A DNA stretch of 64,000 nt from Streptomyces adelaidensis (GCF_016598475.1 NZ_JAEMUX010000022.1:1-64000), one strand, 5' to 3'; shown: positions 18,601 through 26,631, counted from the stretch's first letter. The notes: generated by a model from the letters alone, not told the origin. A program made the numbers and translations.

Positions 18601-19570
18601 GCGCCGGGTCGTGCGAGCCCTCCACGGTCAGTGAGGCGCCCATGTTGATGGCGAGCAGATTGATCGTGCCGCCGATGGTGGTGGTGATGTAGAAGTACGC
18701 GTTGTCGGCGGAACCGACCTGGGCGGCGACGATCACCGGGACCAGATAGACCACGGCGAGCGAGAACAGCGAGCCGGTGTAGTCGCCCGCGAGGAAGCGG
18801 CCGATCTCCCGCAGCGACGGCGGACGCGCGCGGTCCGCGGTGGCCTTCACATGCCTGGGGACCAGCCGCCGGAACACCAGCCAGCCCAGCGGCAGCACGG
18901 ACAGCGAGATCGCGGCCACCCAGGACACGAACACGCCCATGGTCGGGACCGCGGCGGCGAACGCCACAAGGAGCACCAGCTTCACCGCCGAGAACACGGT
19001 GTTCCCGACCGGCACCCACATCGCGCTCCGCAGCCCCGTCAGCACCCCGTCCTGGAGTGTCAGCACCGACCAGGCGACCACCGCCAGCACGAAGAACACC
19101 GCGTTCAGCGGATCGTGCAGGAAGCGGTACGACGACCCCCACATGCCCAGCGTCAGCAGGAACACGCCCGCCGCGAGCGCCACGATCACCGAACTGCCCG
19201 CGTACGTACGGAAGATCAGCCGACCCGTGGCGCGTCCCGCGACGGGGATGAACCGGGCCAGCGCGCCCATCAGCGTCACCGCGGTGAGCCCCGCCAGGAG
19301 CTTCATCGCGGCGATCGCGGCGGAACCCTGCCCGACCGAGGCCTCGGTGTAGTAGCGGGCGGCGGCCAGCCAGAAGCCGAGGCCCAGCACGGCCGAGACA
19401 CCGGTGTTCAGCATCAGGGCGTAGGCGTTGCGGAACAGCTGGTTGCCCCCCGCCCCCTTGCCCATGCCGGGCAGTCGCAGCCTGCGGCCGGAGCCGGACC
19501 GCCGCTCGGCGGTCTCGGTCGTGGCGCTCTCGGCCTGCTCGGCCGCGGTGGTCGTCGTTGTGTCAGACAC
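15695..19570 (-). CDS. Giant fusion: MOP/Wzx-type flippase plus a second polytopic (GT-C- or polymerase-like) module
   Basis: 1291 residues from GTG 19570, which overlaps the deacetylase stop (GTGTCTGA); a start at 19636 lies inside that gene. Residues 45-450 form 12-14 membrane helices of a MATE/MOP polysaccharide flippase (NAYALMLNTGVSAVLGLGFWLAA onward). Residues about 450-620 are a Pro/Gly-rich, mostly soluble linker. Residues about 622-1290 are a second polytopic block with an acidic first loop (ALDDSDLDR) and a large extracytoplasmic region near the C-terminus (LWLSDDPVNSV to FAMREQ) before two last helices. The second half resembles GT-C transferases or O-antigen polymerases in layout, but no family signature is decisive. 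Inferred role: export and assembly of the envelope glycan built by the adjacent GT2 enzymes. Confidence 0.75.
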   Translation of the reverse strand: MSDTTTTTAAEQAESATTETAERRSGSGRRLRLPGMGKGAGGNQLFRNAYALMLNTGVSAVLGLGFWLAAARYYTEASVGQGSAAIAAMKLLAGLTAVTLMGALARFIPVAGRATGRLIFRTYAGSSVIVALAAGVFLLTLGMWGSSYRFLHDPLNAVFFVLAVVAWSVLTLQDGVLTGLRSAMWVPVGNTVFSAVKLVLLVAFAAAVPTMGVFVSWVAAISLSVLPLGWLVFRRLVPRHVKATADRARPPSLREIGRFLAGDYTGSLFSLAVVYLVPVIVAAQVGSADNAYFYITTTIGGTINLLAINMGASLTVEGSHDPARLAANTRAALKRMARIMVPVCAGLFVGAPWILAVFGQAYADAATGLLRWFAVGALLRVVIETYFAVLRAQSRTAGLAWLQGLLCALVLGLTLFLLPRMGLTGAGVAEISSLAVIVLIAAPRLYRIVRTAPPAEVPEDAAPDGDLADLGRVASAARKQSGAWARLDSDTLALGVHLDFDHLERRPDVRPGPGTPPTGTPSVRAGHRPAWAKDRPTWPLNLPTSLGLPVEARAPGSESSTGPAQAPEVDAPFEEGASEAATARDPEGPEKSVREPVKPLVQDVSSAEEAPRVPLRERLAHPTITGVVLGCLLLSALLLYWVPALALDDSDLDRMGGLGLISVLPTPTLVGTALLATVFASLLWLGREHKGLLLITLLATVFSLHALPAVIEAEPRFATAWQHLGFIDYIDRTGSAVPDLDARWSWPGFFAAAAFVAEACGVSDFTEIIRWWPTAVQLLYLPPLFLLTRHMRASWRAKWTGIWIFVLSGWVGQDYFSPQGFTYLLYLAFVAILLVWFRAPRMLWGKALPGEAEVEPTDRRQRAVLLAVLIALYAATVPAHQLTPFVMLGVLAVLVLIGRCELRGLPILFAVLVAVWVGFLAEPYWSGHFDELFGGVGGVGGNVTSSVSGRIGEGSSTHKLVLYARVALAGAVMLLACYGFWRRRENKYRERSLLVLTFVPFLGFGMQSYGGEMALRVFMFALPGAALLAGLALFPRTGVTAEERDKDRVSLAPLAALMAGLVLIGGFLIARWGNEPFERVRPGEVAAMEYVYAHDDPTVRLLWLSDDPVNSVTPAMPWGARDMEKVEYVPTLAPGDPVLVSGLAKALKNAGPNSYLIVNRSQVTSLQMDSGYSRNWESRLLQNLDEREDLKQVFANADATVFAMREQSGKAPEPDPGPIGPQVTWTPWSVVGGLAAIALIVLLSIREVVRVAVRPSVRQLRRLQSSFWFSLPLLALLLASLVQRFLTMGSQ

Positions 19571-20360
19571 GGGAACGGATGGCCTTCCGGACCTGTCGTG
19601 CTCTTCGGACCATGGCGTACCCCTTGGTGAGGGCACGGTCCCGGGCGAAGTCGCGGCCGATCGCGCGGCCCTCGATCAGCCGCTCGAACTCCGCGACCCC
19701 GGTGGAGCGCCGCACCGTGACCCGCCGCAGCGCGTACGGGCCCTGGGCGCGCCGGGCAAGCGCGTTGCCCACCGCGAGCGACTGGGCGAACCCCGTCTCC
19801 CGCACCGCCACCCGCACCCGGCGGCTGGAGTAGCCGTACGGGTACGCGAACGACACGGGCCGGGTGCCCAGTTCGTCGGCCACGATTCTCCGGCAGCGCC
19901 GCAGCTCGAACCGGAGCCGGTCGTCGTCCAGCGTGTCGAGCTGCGGATGCGTGTGGCTGTGCCCGCCGATCTCCACGCCGTTGGCGGCGAGCTCGCGCAC
20001 CTGGTCCCAGCCGAGCATGGTGTCGAGGGCGCCGCCGCTGTCGTACGGGCCCTCGATCCAGCCCGTGGTGACGAACAGGGAGGCCGCGAAGCCGTGCTTG
20101 ACGAGGACGGGCAGGGCGTGGCGGTGCACGCCCTGGTAGCCGTCGTCGAAGGTGACCAGGACGGGCCGGGCGGGGAGCGGGCGGCCCGACCGCCAGCTCG
20201 CCGCCAGATCCGCCGTGTCGACCGGGGTGAACCCCAGGTCGTCGATGAGCGCCATCTGCTCCGCGAAGGCCTCCGGGGTCACCGAGAGGTCCCGGGTGGC
20301 GTCGTTCGGCGCGGCGGAGACCGCGTGGTACATCAGGATCGGTACGGCTGTTTCCGTCAT
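19563..20360 (-). CDS. Polysaccharide deacetylase (NodB domain) without a signal peptide
   Basis: 265 residues. The NodB homology domain shows TFDDGY (Asp72/Asp73: base and metal ligand), the metal pair His134/His138 in GGHSHTHPQ, and YPYGYSSRR for motif 3. The N-terminus MTETAVPILMYH has no signal sequence, so it may act on a cytoplasmic lipid-linked intermediate, unlike secreted chitin or peptidoglycan deacetylases. ATGA overlap with the upstream GT2 gene and an 8-bp overlap with the downstream flippase fusion put it in one transcript. The C-terminal Arg-rich helix is unusual. Confidence 0.85.
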   Translation of the reverse strand: MTETAVPILMYHAVSAAPNDATRDLSVTPEAFAEQMALIDDLGFTPVDTADLAASWRSGRPLPARPVLVTFDDGYQGVHRHALPVLVKHGFAASLFVTTGWIEGPYDSGGALDTMLGWDQVRELAANGVEIGGHSHTHPQLDTLDDDRLRFELRRCRRIVADELGTRPVSFAYPYGYSSRRVRVAVRETGFAQSLAVGNALARRAQGPYALRRVTVRRSTGVAEFERLIEGRAIGRDFARDRALTKGYAMVRRARQVRKAIRSRV

Positions 20361-21370
20361 GACGAGCCCCCCTCGCCCCCCTTGCCGGCCGCGCCGCCCG
20401 GAATCTCGCCGACCGAGAACGTGACCTCGCCCCTGCGGGCCCGGACGCTCCCGACAACGTACCCCCCGGCCGCCGCGGCCACGCCCGCGACGATCGCGCC
20501 CGCCCGGCCCGCGCCCCCCGCGCGGCCGAGCAGTGCGTCACGCACTCCGCGCGCCACCCCGGCGGGCAGCACCCGGGTGGTGTACCGGCGCTCCGACTCC
20601 AGCCCCTTGCCGGCGCCGACGCTCCGCGCCACCAGCGCCTTCGACAGGCCCTCCGCGTACGTACGCGTGCGGAAGTACCCGAAGCGCATCCGCGCGTCGG
20701 GCACCCGGTGGTGGATCACCGCCCGGTCGTCGAGCAGCAGCACCGCGTCCGGTCTGGCCCGGGAGAGCCGGATGCACAGCTCCGTCTCCTCGCAGCCCAG
20801 CGGGCGTTTGTCCCCGTCGCGGCCGATGCCCGTGGCGAAGCCGCCGGCCGCGTCGAAGGCGCTGCGCCGGAACGAGGCGTTGCCGCCCAGCACATTGCGG
20901 ACCGGGGCGACGCCGCCCGGCAGGCCCTTGTAGGCGCAGCCCACCACCCAGTCGAACTCCTCGGGGAACCAGGCCGGGCGGCGGCCGGACGCCCACGCGG
21001 GCACCGTACGGCCGCCGACGGCCATGACCCGGGGATCGGCGTACCCCTCGACGAAGTACCTCAGCCAGTCGCGCTCGGCGACGGCGTCGTCGTCGAGGAA
21101 GGCGATGATCTCCCCGTACGAGGCGGCGATGCCCGTGTTGCGGCCCGCCGACAGCCCGCGGGGGCCGGCGTTGGCGAGCACCCGCACTTCCTCGATCTCC
21201 TTGTACTCCCTGGTCAGCCGCTCCAGCAGGGCCTGGTTGTGGTCCACCACCAGGAGCGTCTCCAGGGCCGGCCGGGACTGGGCGCGCACCGAGGCGACCG
21301 CCGCGAGGATGTCCTCCCAGCGGTCCTCGGTGTACACACAGACGACGACCGAGACGGCCGGCTCGTTCAA
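20357..21370 (-). CDS. Glycosyltransferase family 2 protein
   Basis: 337 residues from TTG 21370, with GGGGAGAG upstream; the TTGA overlaps the stop of the preceding GT2. GT-A fold: VSVVVCVYTEDRWEDI (nucleotide-binding start), FLDDDAVAERDWL with the metal-binding D-x-D, and LGCEETELCIRL with the catalytic ED. C-terminal Ala/Gly-rich hydrophobic stretch (about 295-320) may dip into the membrane. Resembles rhamnosyl- and galactofuranosyl-type GT2 transferases, but the sugar cannot be told. Confidence 0.87.
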   Translation of the reverse strand: MNEPAVSVVVCVYTEDRWEDILAAVASVRAQSRPALETLLVVDHNQALLERLTREYKEIEEVRVLANAGPRGLSAGRNTGIAASYGEIIAFLDDDAVAERDWLRYFVEGYADPRVMAVGGRTVPAWASGRRPAWFPEEFDWVVGCAYKGLPGGVAPVRNVLGGNASFRRSAFDAAGGFATGIGRDGDKRPLGCEETELCIRLSRARPDAVLLLDDRAVIHHRVPDARMRFGYFRTRTYAEGLSKALVARSVGAGKGLESERRYTTRVLPAGVARGVRDALLGRAGGAGRAGAIVAGVAAAAGGYVVGSVRARRGEVTFSVGEIPGGAAGKGGEGGSS

Positions 21371-22206
21371 GACGACTCTCCCCGGCCGGCGGTGAGGGTC
21401 GTCGAGTGCGAACGGCGGCGCAGCGCCCGCCGGTTGGAACGTTCCTTCAGGATCACCCGCAGCACGCGCAGCCCGTCGCGCACGGCCCGCAGATTGCTCG
21501 CGCCGTGGATGCGCAGATACTCGTGGCTGGGGATCTCCTGGACCTTCAGGCCCGCCTTGACGACCCGGATGTTCATCAGGGTCTCCACCTCGAAGCCGGT
21601 GCAGTCGAGGTCGATCTTGTCCAGGCAGTGCCGCCAGAACGCGTTGTAGCCGTAGCAGAGGTCGGTGTAGCGGGCGCCGAACTTGCGGTTCACGGTGGTG
21701 CACAGCGCCCAGTTGCCGAACTTGCGGATCAGGGTCATGTCGTCGGTGCCGCCGCCGTTGGCGAAGCGGGAACCCTTGGCGAAGTCCGCACCCGAGACGA
21801 GGGCGGAGACATACGACACGATCTCGTGGCCGTCGGCCGAACCGTCCGCGTCGACCATCACGATGATGTCGCCGGTGCAGGCCTCGAAGCCGGTGATCAG
21901 GGCATCCCCCTTGCCCTTCCCGCGCTGCGGGACGACCTTGACGTCCGGCCACAGCTCGCGGGCCACCGCGATGGTGTCGTCGGAGGAGTCGCCGTCGACC
22001 AGGACCACCTCGTGGATCCAGCCGGGCAGCGTCTTGAAGACGTACGGAAGGTTCTCCGCCTCGTTCATGGCGGGTATCACCACGCTCACCGGCGGTGCTA
22101 TGGCCAGGTGGTTGGAGATCGGCCGGTACTTCGCGAGCGCCGGCGAATCGGCGCTGGTGGTATCGGATTCCGAGGTGGATATGGCCGGGCGCAGAACTGA
22201 GCTCAT
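21367..22206 (-). CDS. Glycosyltransferase family 2, polyprenyl-phosphate hexose synthase-like
   Basis: 279 residues from ATG 22206, preceded by GAGGGA. After a 40-residue tail comes VSVVIPAMNEAENLP, VVLVDGDSSDDT and VMVDADGSADGHE, the pattern of dolichol/polyprenyl-phosphate mannose and glucose synthases. KGSRF and the late EVETLMNIRVVKAGLKVQEIPSHEY fit the same group. No membrane helices, so it probably charges polyprenyl phosphate for the GT-C-like half of the flippase fusion (inference). First gene of the four-gene operon that runs to 15695. Confidence 0.87.
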   Translation of the reverse strand: MSSVLRPAISTSESDTTSADSPALAKYRPISNHLAIAPPVSVVIPAMNEAENLPYVFKTLPGWIHEVVLVDGDSSDDTIAVARELWPDVKVVPQRGKGKGDALITGFEACTGDIIVMVDADGSADGHEIVSYVSALVSGADFAKGSRFANGGGTDDMTLIRKFGNWALCTTVNRKFGARYTDLCYGYNAFWRHCLDKIDLDCTGFEVETLMNIRVVKAGLKVQEIPSHEYLRIHGASNLRAVRDGLRVLRVILKERSNRRALRRRSHSTTLTAGRGESS

Positions 22207-22584
22207 GAGTCTGGTCCCTCTCGTCCGGTGAACCACCCGCCCCTGGGTGGTTCGGCTCTTTGTCCGGTTCGAAAGGGGGGTTCTCACTTACGGCATGCCG
22301 AATTCGATCTCCGTATCGATCTCCGTATCGATCTCCGTATCGATCTCCGGGCATCCCGGGTGAGTTGGCAAAGTCGGCCGACTGTCGCGACTCGGCAGTC
22401 GGTCTCGCGGCTCGACTCGGTAAAAGTTGCGGTCACCGAGCACGGCACCCCCCTACCGCGCCCCGCGCCGGGACCGTCGCGCTCCTTGAGCCCTCCCCTA
22501 GGAGCATGCGCCGACGTACCGATGCGGGTGGATGTATGACGGTATTGATGATTGACCCCGTATGGCAAGACCTATTACGAGGCC
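22207..22584 (-). other. Gap upstream of the glycosyltransferase operon
   Basis: 378 bp without a convincing gene between two minus-strand genes. It contains the 12-bp tandem repeats at 22305-22349 and, nearer the acyltransferase gene, a less GC-rich part (about 22535-22625) where a minus-strand promoter such as TTGCCA could lie. I cannot assign a clear -10. Confidence 0.5.
22305..22349. repeat. Tandem repeat, 12 bp x 3.75
   Basis: CGATCTCCGTAT at 22305-22316, 22317-22328 and 22329-22340, then a partial CGATCTCCG. The three full units are identical, in the leader region of the GT operon about 100 bp from its first ATG. Likely slippage-prone; may act as repeated binding sites (ATCGAT-containing). 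Confidence 0.9.
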
Positions 22585-23706
22585 TCACGTTTTTGTTGTT
22601 GTGTCCGTTACCTGACCTCCCGACCGGATTCTTCCCATCCGTTTCAACAGTCTGTCCGCCGGCGCGAACAGCTCCGGGCGCGCCTGCACCGTGTTCCGCA
22701 GCGCCCGGACGGGGGCCCGGCGGGCCCGGTGTCCGAGTGCCACCGGATGGCGTCGGGTGACCCACCCCTCCGACACGGAGATCTCCCGTGTCTTCAGGGA
22801 ATCCTTGTACTGCTTCTGGCCCCGGCCGAGGTCCAGGTACGCGATGCCGTCGGCGGCGCCCTCCTCGGCCATGTGCAGATGCAGCAGCAGGCCCGGCGAG
22901 AACTTCGCGAACGCCGGGTCGTACGCCGGGAACCAGCAGGTCAGCACCCGCTCGGAGCGCAGCCCGAAGTGGGCCGCGATCGGCTTGCCGGCCGCGTACA
23001 GCACCGACAGCCGGCCGGCGAAGGAGTCGGAGCGGGAGTGGAAGAGCTGGTGCGCGAGCCGGGTGATCCACGGGTGCGCGAAGCGGTCGCTGCGACCGGT
23101 CCTGCGGTACTGCGCCGACTTCCAGGCCATCAGCGTGCGCAGGACCCTGGGGTCGCGCTCGTCGTGCACATAGCGCACCTCGCCCACCGCGCGGCCGAGC
23201 CGGCGTTCCTTGGCGAGCGTCGTCCTGACGAACTTCGGCGAGCCGGCCCTCAGCTGGCCGAGATACGCCTCGTAGCCCTGTTCCAGGTCCATGACCGGGG
23301 ACGGGAAGGTGCCGGTGATGTGGGCCGCGAACGGCGTCTGGCCCTGCGCCAGATGGTCGAACTCCCACACCGCGAGCCCGCAGGCCCGCAGCAGCTCCTG
23401 GGCGTCCCAGGTGAAGCCGGGGCGGTGGACCACGCCCTGGCAGTCGGAGAGGCCCAGACCGACGGCTCTGCCCACCCCGACGGCGGTTCTCTGGTACGGG
23501 AAGAAGGCCGCCGGCTCACCGCCCTCCCGGACGACCGCGATCCGCACCCCGCGCCGGCAGCGGCCCACCGACAGGGCGAACTCCGGGGACAGGAACGGGT
23601 TCGCCAGCTCCGGCGCGCCGTGCAGATGGGCCTTCGACTGGAGGGCGGTCCAGGCCGCCCGGTCGGCGGCGGTCAGTTCGCCGGGACGGTACACGCTGAT
23701 GTCCAC
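22585..23706 (-). CDS. CelD/FemAB-like GNAT acyltransferase
   Basis: 373 residues. C-terminal half shows the Acetyltransf_6 (CelD/BcsL) fold: AGKPIAAHFGLRSERVLTCWFPAYDPAFAKFSPGLLLHLHMAEEGAADGIAYLDLGRGQKQYKDSLKTRE, where YLDLGRGQ..YK is typical. Members N- or O-acylate polysaccharide sugars in cellulose-like and other exopolysaccharide clusters. Its position directly upstream of the GT2/deacetylase/flippase operon supports modification of the same polymer. GTG start at 23706 with a weak ribosome site, three bases after the upstream membrane-protein stop. Confidence 0.82.
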   Translation of the reverse strand: MDISVYRPGELTAADRAAWTALQSKAHLHGAPELANPFLSPEFALSVGRCRRGVRIAVVREGGEPAAFFPYQRTAVGVGRAVGLGLSDCQGVVHRPGFTWDAQELLRACGLAVWEFDHLAQGQTPFAAHITGTFPSPVMDLEQGYEAYLGQLRAGSPKFVRTTLAKERRLGRAVGEVRYVHDERDPRVLRTLMAWKSAQYRRTGRSDRFAHPWITRLAHQLFHSRSDSFAGRLSVLYAAGKPIAAHFGLRSERVLTCWFPAYDPAFAKFSPGLLLHLHMAEEGAADGIAYLDLGRGQKQYKDSLKTREISVSEGWVTRRHPVALGHRARRAPVRALRNTVQARPELFAPADRLLKRMGRIRSGGQVTDTTTKT

Positions 23707-23709
23707 GTC

Positions 23710-24099
23710 TCAGGTCCGTCTTCTCTCCGTACGGGCGCCGAGGCGCCGTACCAGACTCAGCAGGAGAACGAGCGAGCTGATCACGGTCACGGCCGTGATG
23801 CCACCGGGGACCGACCACGAGTGGGTGGCGATCAGGCCCTGGGCGACGAGGAGGTTGACCGCGATGGCGCCGGCGACCGAGGTCACGACGCGACCGAACG
23901 GCTCCAGCCCGTCCAACTGGGCCGCGATGGCGGCTCCTGGTGCGACAAGGAGGAAGAACAGCGTGAACGGGCCGCGCAGCACCGAGTCCGCGTCGGCGAA
24001 CGCGAGCACCGCGCCCACCCCCGCGACGGCCGCGGCCACGCCCGCCAGCAGTGGCCCGCCACTGCCGGACAGAGCTGGCTTGATACCCAAGGTCTGCAT
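23710..24099 (-). CDS. Small four-helix membrane protein of unknown function
   Basis: 129 residues from ATG 24099; a TTG at 24168 is possible. About four hydrophobic segments (GGPLLAGVAAAVAGVGAVLAF, GPFTLFFLLVAPGAAIAA, VVTSVAGAIAVNLLVAQGL, GGITAVTVISSLVLLLSLV), then a basic tail. No family recognised. Three bases from the acyltransferase gene, so cotranscribed, and probably part of the envelope-glycan machinery. Confidence 0.7.
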   Translation of the reverse strand: MQTLGIKPALSGSGGPLLAGVAAAVAGVGAVLAFADADSVLRGPFTLFFLLVAPGAAIAAQLDGLEPFGRVVTSVAGAIAVNLLVAQGLIATHSWSVPGGITAVTVISSLVLLLSLVRRLGARTERRRT

Positions 24100-24242
24100 T
24101 GGCGACTTTGCCCCCTGAAGCGCCGGATGCCGGGCTTCAATGTCGCTCAGCGGGCGCGGGGGAGTCAATACGTCGAGACGCGGAACGGCGACCGTACGCC
24201 CATTTGTAGTGCACCGGTAAAGAATTCCTCGGGCGTATACGA

Positions 24243-24280
24243 AAGTTCCCCGGAGGCGCCGTACGCCTCCGGGGAACCTT
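24243..24280. terminator. Strong bidirectional terminator
   Basis: GTTCCCCGGAGGCG / CGCCTCCGGGGAAC, a perfect 14-bp stem with the 5-nt loop and A-rich left and T-containing right flanks. It ends 25 bp after the subtilisin stop on the minus strand. Confidence 0.88.
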
Positions 24281-24304
24281 CTGTGCGCAGTCGAAGAGCT
24301 GCTG

Positions 24305-25510
24305 TTACTGGACGATCTGCAGCAGACGGTTCGGGGAACCGGTGCCGGGGCTGGTGACCTTGCCCGTGACGGCGCCGCCGGTCAGCGCCGTGGCGACCTG
24401 GGCCGGGGTGGCCGAGGTGTGTCCGGCGAGATAGACGGCGGCCGCGCCCGCGACGTGCGGCGTGGCCATCGAGGTGCCCGAGATGGTGTTCGTCGCGGTG
24501 TCGCTGGTGTACCAGCCTGCCGTGATCGACGAGCCCGGGGCGAAGATGTCCAGAACCGAGCCGTAGTTGGAGTAGCTCGCCCGGGCGTCCGTGCTGGTGG
24601 TGGCGCCGACCGTGATCGCCGAGGCGACCCGGGCCGGGGAGTACGAGGAGGCGTTGGCGCTGCTGTTGCCCGCCGCGACCGCGTAGGTGACACCGCTGGC
24701 TATGGAGTTGGCCACGGCCGTGTCGAGCGCGGTGGACGCGCCGCCGCCGAGCGACATGTTGGCGACGGAGGGGCCGCTGTGGTTCGCGGTCACCCAGTCG
24801 ATGCCCGCGACGACGCCCGCCGTGGTGCCCGAGCCGGCGTTGTTGAGCACGCGCACCGCCACGATCTTCGCCGACTTGGCGATGCCGTAGGTCGAGCCGG
24901 CGATGGTGGTCGCCACGTGGGTGCCGTGACCGTTGCCGTCCTGGGCGACGTTGTCACCGTCGACGGCGTCGTAGCCGTTGGTCGCCCGGCCGCTGATCTG
25001 GGAGTGCGTGATGCGCACGCCGGTGTCGATGACGTACGCGGTCACACCGCTGCCCGCGCTGTCCGGGTAGGTGTACGTGCCGGAGAGCGGCAGCGACGCC
25101 TGGTCGGAGCGGTCCAGACCCCACGGGGCGCTGGTCTGGGTGGCGGTCGAGGTGAACACCTGGTTCTGCTCGACGGAGGCGACCGACGGGTCGGCGGCGA
25201 GTCTCTTCGCCTCGGTCGCGGAGAGGTCGGCCGAGTAGCCGTTCAGCGCGGACTTGAAGGTCTTCCTGACCGTGCCGCCGTACTCCTCGACCAGGTCCTT
25301 GCCCGCGCTCGACGCGGCCTTGAGGCCCGCGCCCTTCTTGAGCGTGACGATGTAGCTGCCCTTGATCGCGGTGGGGGAGTCGGCCGCGAGCACCCTGCCC
25401 TCGGCCGGGGCGGCATGGGCGGGCAGCGCGGTGAGGCCGCCGAGCAGGGCGGCGGTCGCCACGGTGGTGACGGCGGCGACGCGGATCTTCTTGCTACGCA
25501 GGTGTGCCAT
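24305..25510 (-). CDS. Secreted subtilisin-like serine protease (S8, proteinase K type)
   Basis: 401 residues from ATG 25510. Signal peptide 1-33, inhibitor I9 propeptide about 50-118 (GSYIVTLKKG to SVEQNQ), then the S8 catalytic domain with Asp162 in VIDTGV, His195 in GHGTHVA and Ser347 in GTSMATPH; oxyanion Asn in AGNSS. The APWGLDR start of the mature enzyme and the compact size match the proteinase K/aqualysin group. No C-terminal P-domain or sorting signal. Two palindromes in the upstream gap (25640-25666) may set its timing. Confidence 0.94.
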   Translation of the reverse strand: MAHLRSKKIRVAAVTTVATAALLGGLTALPAHAAPAEGRVLAADSPTAIKGSYIVTLKKGAGLKAASSAGKDLVEEYGGTVRKTFKSALNGYSADLSATEAKRLAADPSVASVEQNQVFTSTATQTSAPWGLDRSDQASLPLSGTYTYPDSAGSGVTAYVIDTGVRITHSQISGRATNGYDAVDGDNVAQDGNGHGTHVATTIAGSTYGIAKSAKIVAVRVLNNAGSGTTAGVVAGIDWVTANHSGPSVANMSLGGGASTALDTAVANSIASGVTYAVAAGNSSANASSYSPARVASAITVGATTSTDARASYSNYGSVLDIFAPGSSITAGWYTSDTATNTISGTSMATPHVAGAAAVYLAGHTSATPAQVATALTGGAVTGKVTSPGTGSPNRLLQIVQ

Positions 25511-25639
25511 TACGAGGGAGTCCTCCTCATAGGCGGCGCGCGCCCGTGGTCGGGAGCGCGTCTGTGGGGGTGTGTGCGCCATCGCACTCACGGCCGGGAG
25601 CGTCGCGTTCCGCTGCCGGCTCCCAGCAGATTGATCGAT

Positions 25640-25666
25640 CTACGGGCGTAGCTCAAGAGAGTTGAG
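25640..25666. promoter_or_regulatory. Paired palindromes upstream of the subtilisin gene
   Basis: CTACG-GG-CGTAG (25640-25651) is followed at once by CTCAA-GAGAG-TTGAG (25652-25666). They lie in the 314-bp gap between divergent secreted-enzyme genes, about 130-155 bp from the protease start. CTACG/CGTAG dyads are the kind of element seen before streptomycete extracellular-protease genes (from memory). The rest of the gap holds both promoters and no gene. Confidence 0.45.
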
Positions 25667-25775
25667 GATTTGTCATGTATCTGTCATGTGAACGAAATGG
25701 AACGGGAGTTGAACGCGGTGGGTACAGGTTGTCATGGACGGGAAAGTATTGACATGAACACTTCCGATCAACACG

Positions 25776-25788
25776 CGTAGTTGCTACG
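25776..25788. promoter_or_regulatory. CGTAG-TTG-CTACG dyad upstream of the GDSL lipase
   Basis: Perfect 5+3+5 inverted repeat 36 bp before the lipase ATG. It uses the same CTACG half site as 25640-25651 but in the opposite arrangement. TTGACA at 25749-25754 is a candidate -35. Confidence 0.4.
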
Positions 25789-25824
25789 ACGGTTGAGGCA
25801 GAGATCCTGCTAAAGGGAGGTTCC

Positions 25825-26631
25825 ATGAGACGTTCCCGACTCGCGGCATACCTGACCTCACTCCTCCTCACCGCCGGCGCCGCCCTCGCCGGTGCCACGA
25901 CGGCACAGGCGTCCCAACAGGCCGCCCCCACCGGCTATGTGGCCCTCGGCGACTCCTACTCCTCGGGCGTCGGCGCGGGGAGCTACCTGTCCGCCAGCGG
26001 CGACTGCAAGCGCAGCACGAAGGCCTACCCGTACCTCTGGGCGGCCGCCAACGCACCCTCGTCCTTCAACTTCACGGCTTGCTCAGGCGCCCGTACGGGT
26101 GATGTTCTGGCGGGTCAGCTCGGCCCGCTGGGCGCGAGCACGGGACTGGTCTCGATCAGCGTCGGCGGTAACGACGCCGGCTTCGCCGACGTGATGACCA
26201 CCTGCGTCCTGCAGTCCGACAGCGCCTGTCTCTCCCGCATCGACACGGCGAAGACGTACGTCGACTCCACGCTGCCCGGCCAACTCGACAAGGTCTACTC
26301 GGCGATCAGCGCGAAGGCACCGGCCGCCCACGTGGTGGTGCTCGGCTACCCCCGCTTCTACCAGCTGGGCGGCACCTGCCCCGGGCTGTCCCAGGCCAAG
26401 CGGTCCGCCATCAACGACGCGGCGGACCACCTCAACACCGCGGTCGCCAAACGCGCCGCCGACCACGGCTTCACCTTCGGCGACGTCCGCTCCGCGTTCA
26501 CCGGCCACGAACTGTGCTCCGGCAGCGCGTGGCTGCACAGCCTCAACGTGCTGAACGTGGGCGAGTCGTACCACCCGAAGGCCGCGGGGCAGTCGGGCGG
26601 GTATCTGCCGGTGTTCAGGAACGCGGCCTGA
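25825..26631 (+). CDS. Secreted SGNH/GDSL lipase-esterase
   Basis: 268 residues with AAAGGGAGG before ATG 25825. Signal peptide 1-29 (TAQAS). SGNH blocks: GDSYSSG with Ser44, Gly in SISVGGNDAGF (block III Asn), and His250 in ESYHPKAAGQ. Six cysteines suit three disulfides, as in the S. rimosus and S. coelicolor GDSL lipases, which it closely recalls. Those act on acyl esters and some phospholipids. Its 3' end overlaps the kinase gene by 17 bp, tail to tail. Confidence 0.93.
   Translation: MRRSRLAAYLTSLLLTAGAALAGATTAQASQQAAPTGYVALGDSYSSGVGAGSYLSASGDCKRSTKAYPYLWAAANAPSSFNFTACSGARTGDVLAGQLGPLGASTGLVSISVGGNDAGFADVMTTCVLQSDSACLSRIDTAKTYVDSTLPGQLDKVYSAISAKAPAAHVVVLGYPRFYQLGGTCPGLSQAKRSAINDAADHLNTAVAKRAADHGFTFGDVRSAFTGHELCSGSAWLHSLNVLNVGESYHPKAAGQSGGYLPVFRNAA

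Noticed and set aside
15794..18634. 946-codon open frame opposite the flippase fusion
   Set aside because: Composition is Gly/Arg/Asp/Gln-rich nonsense without a domain; it mirrors the real gene.
22305..22349. Repeats as a CRISPR array
   Set aside because: 12-bp units without spacers, and no cas genes.
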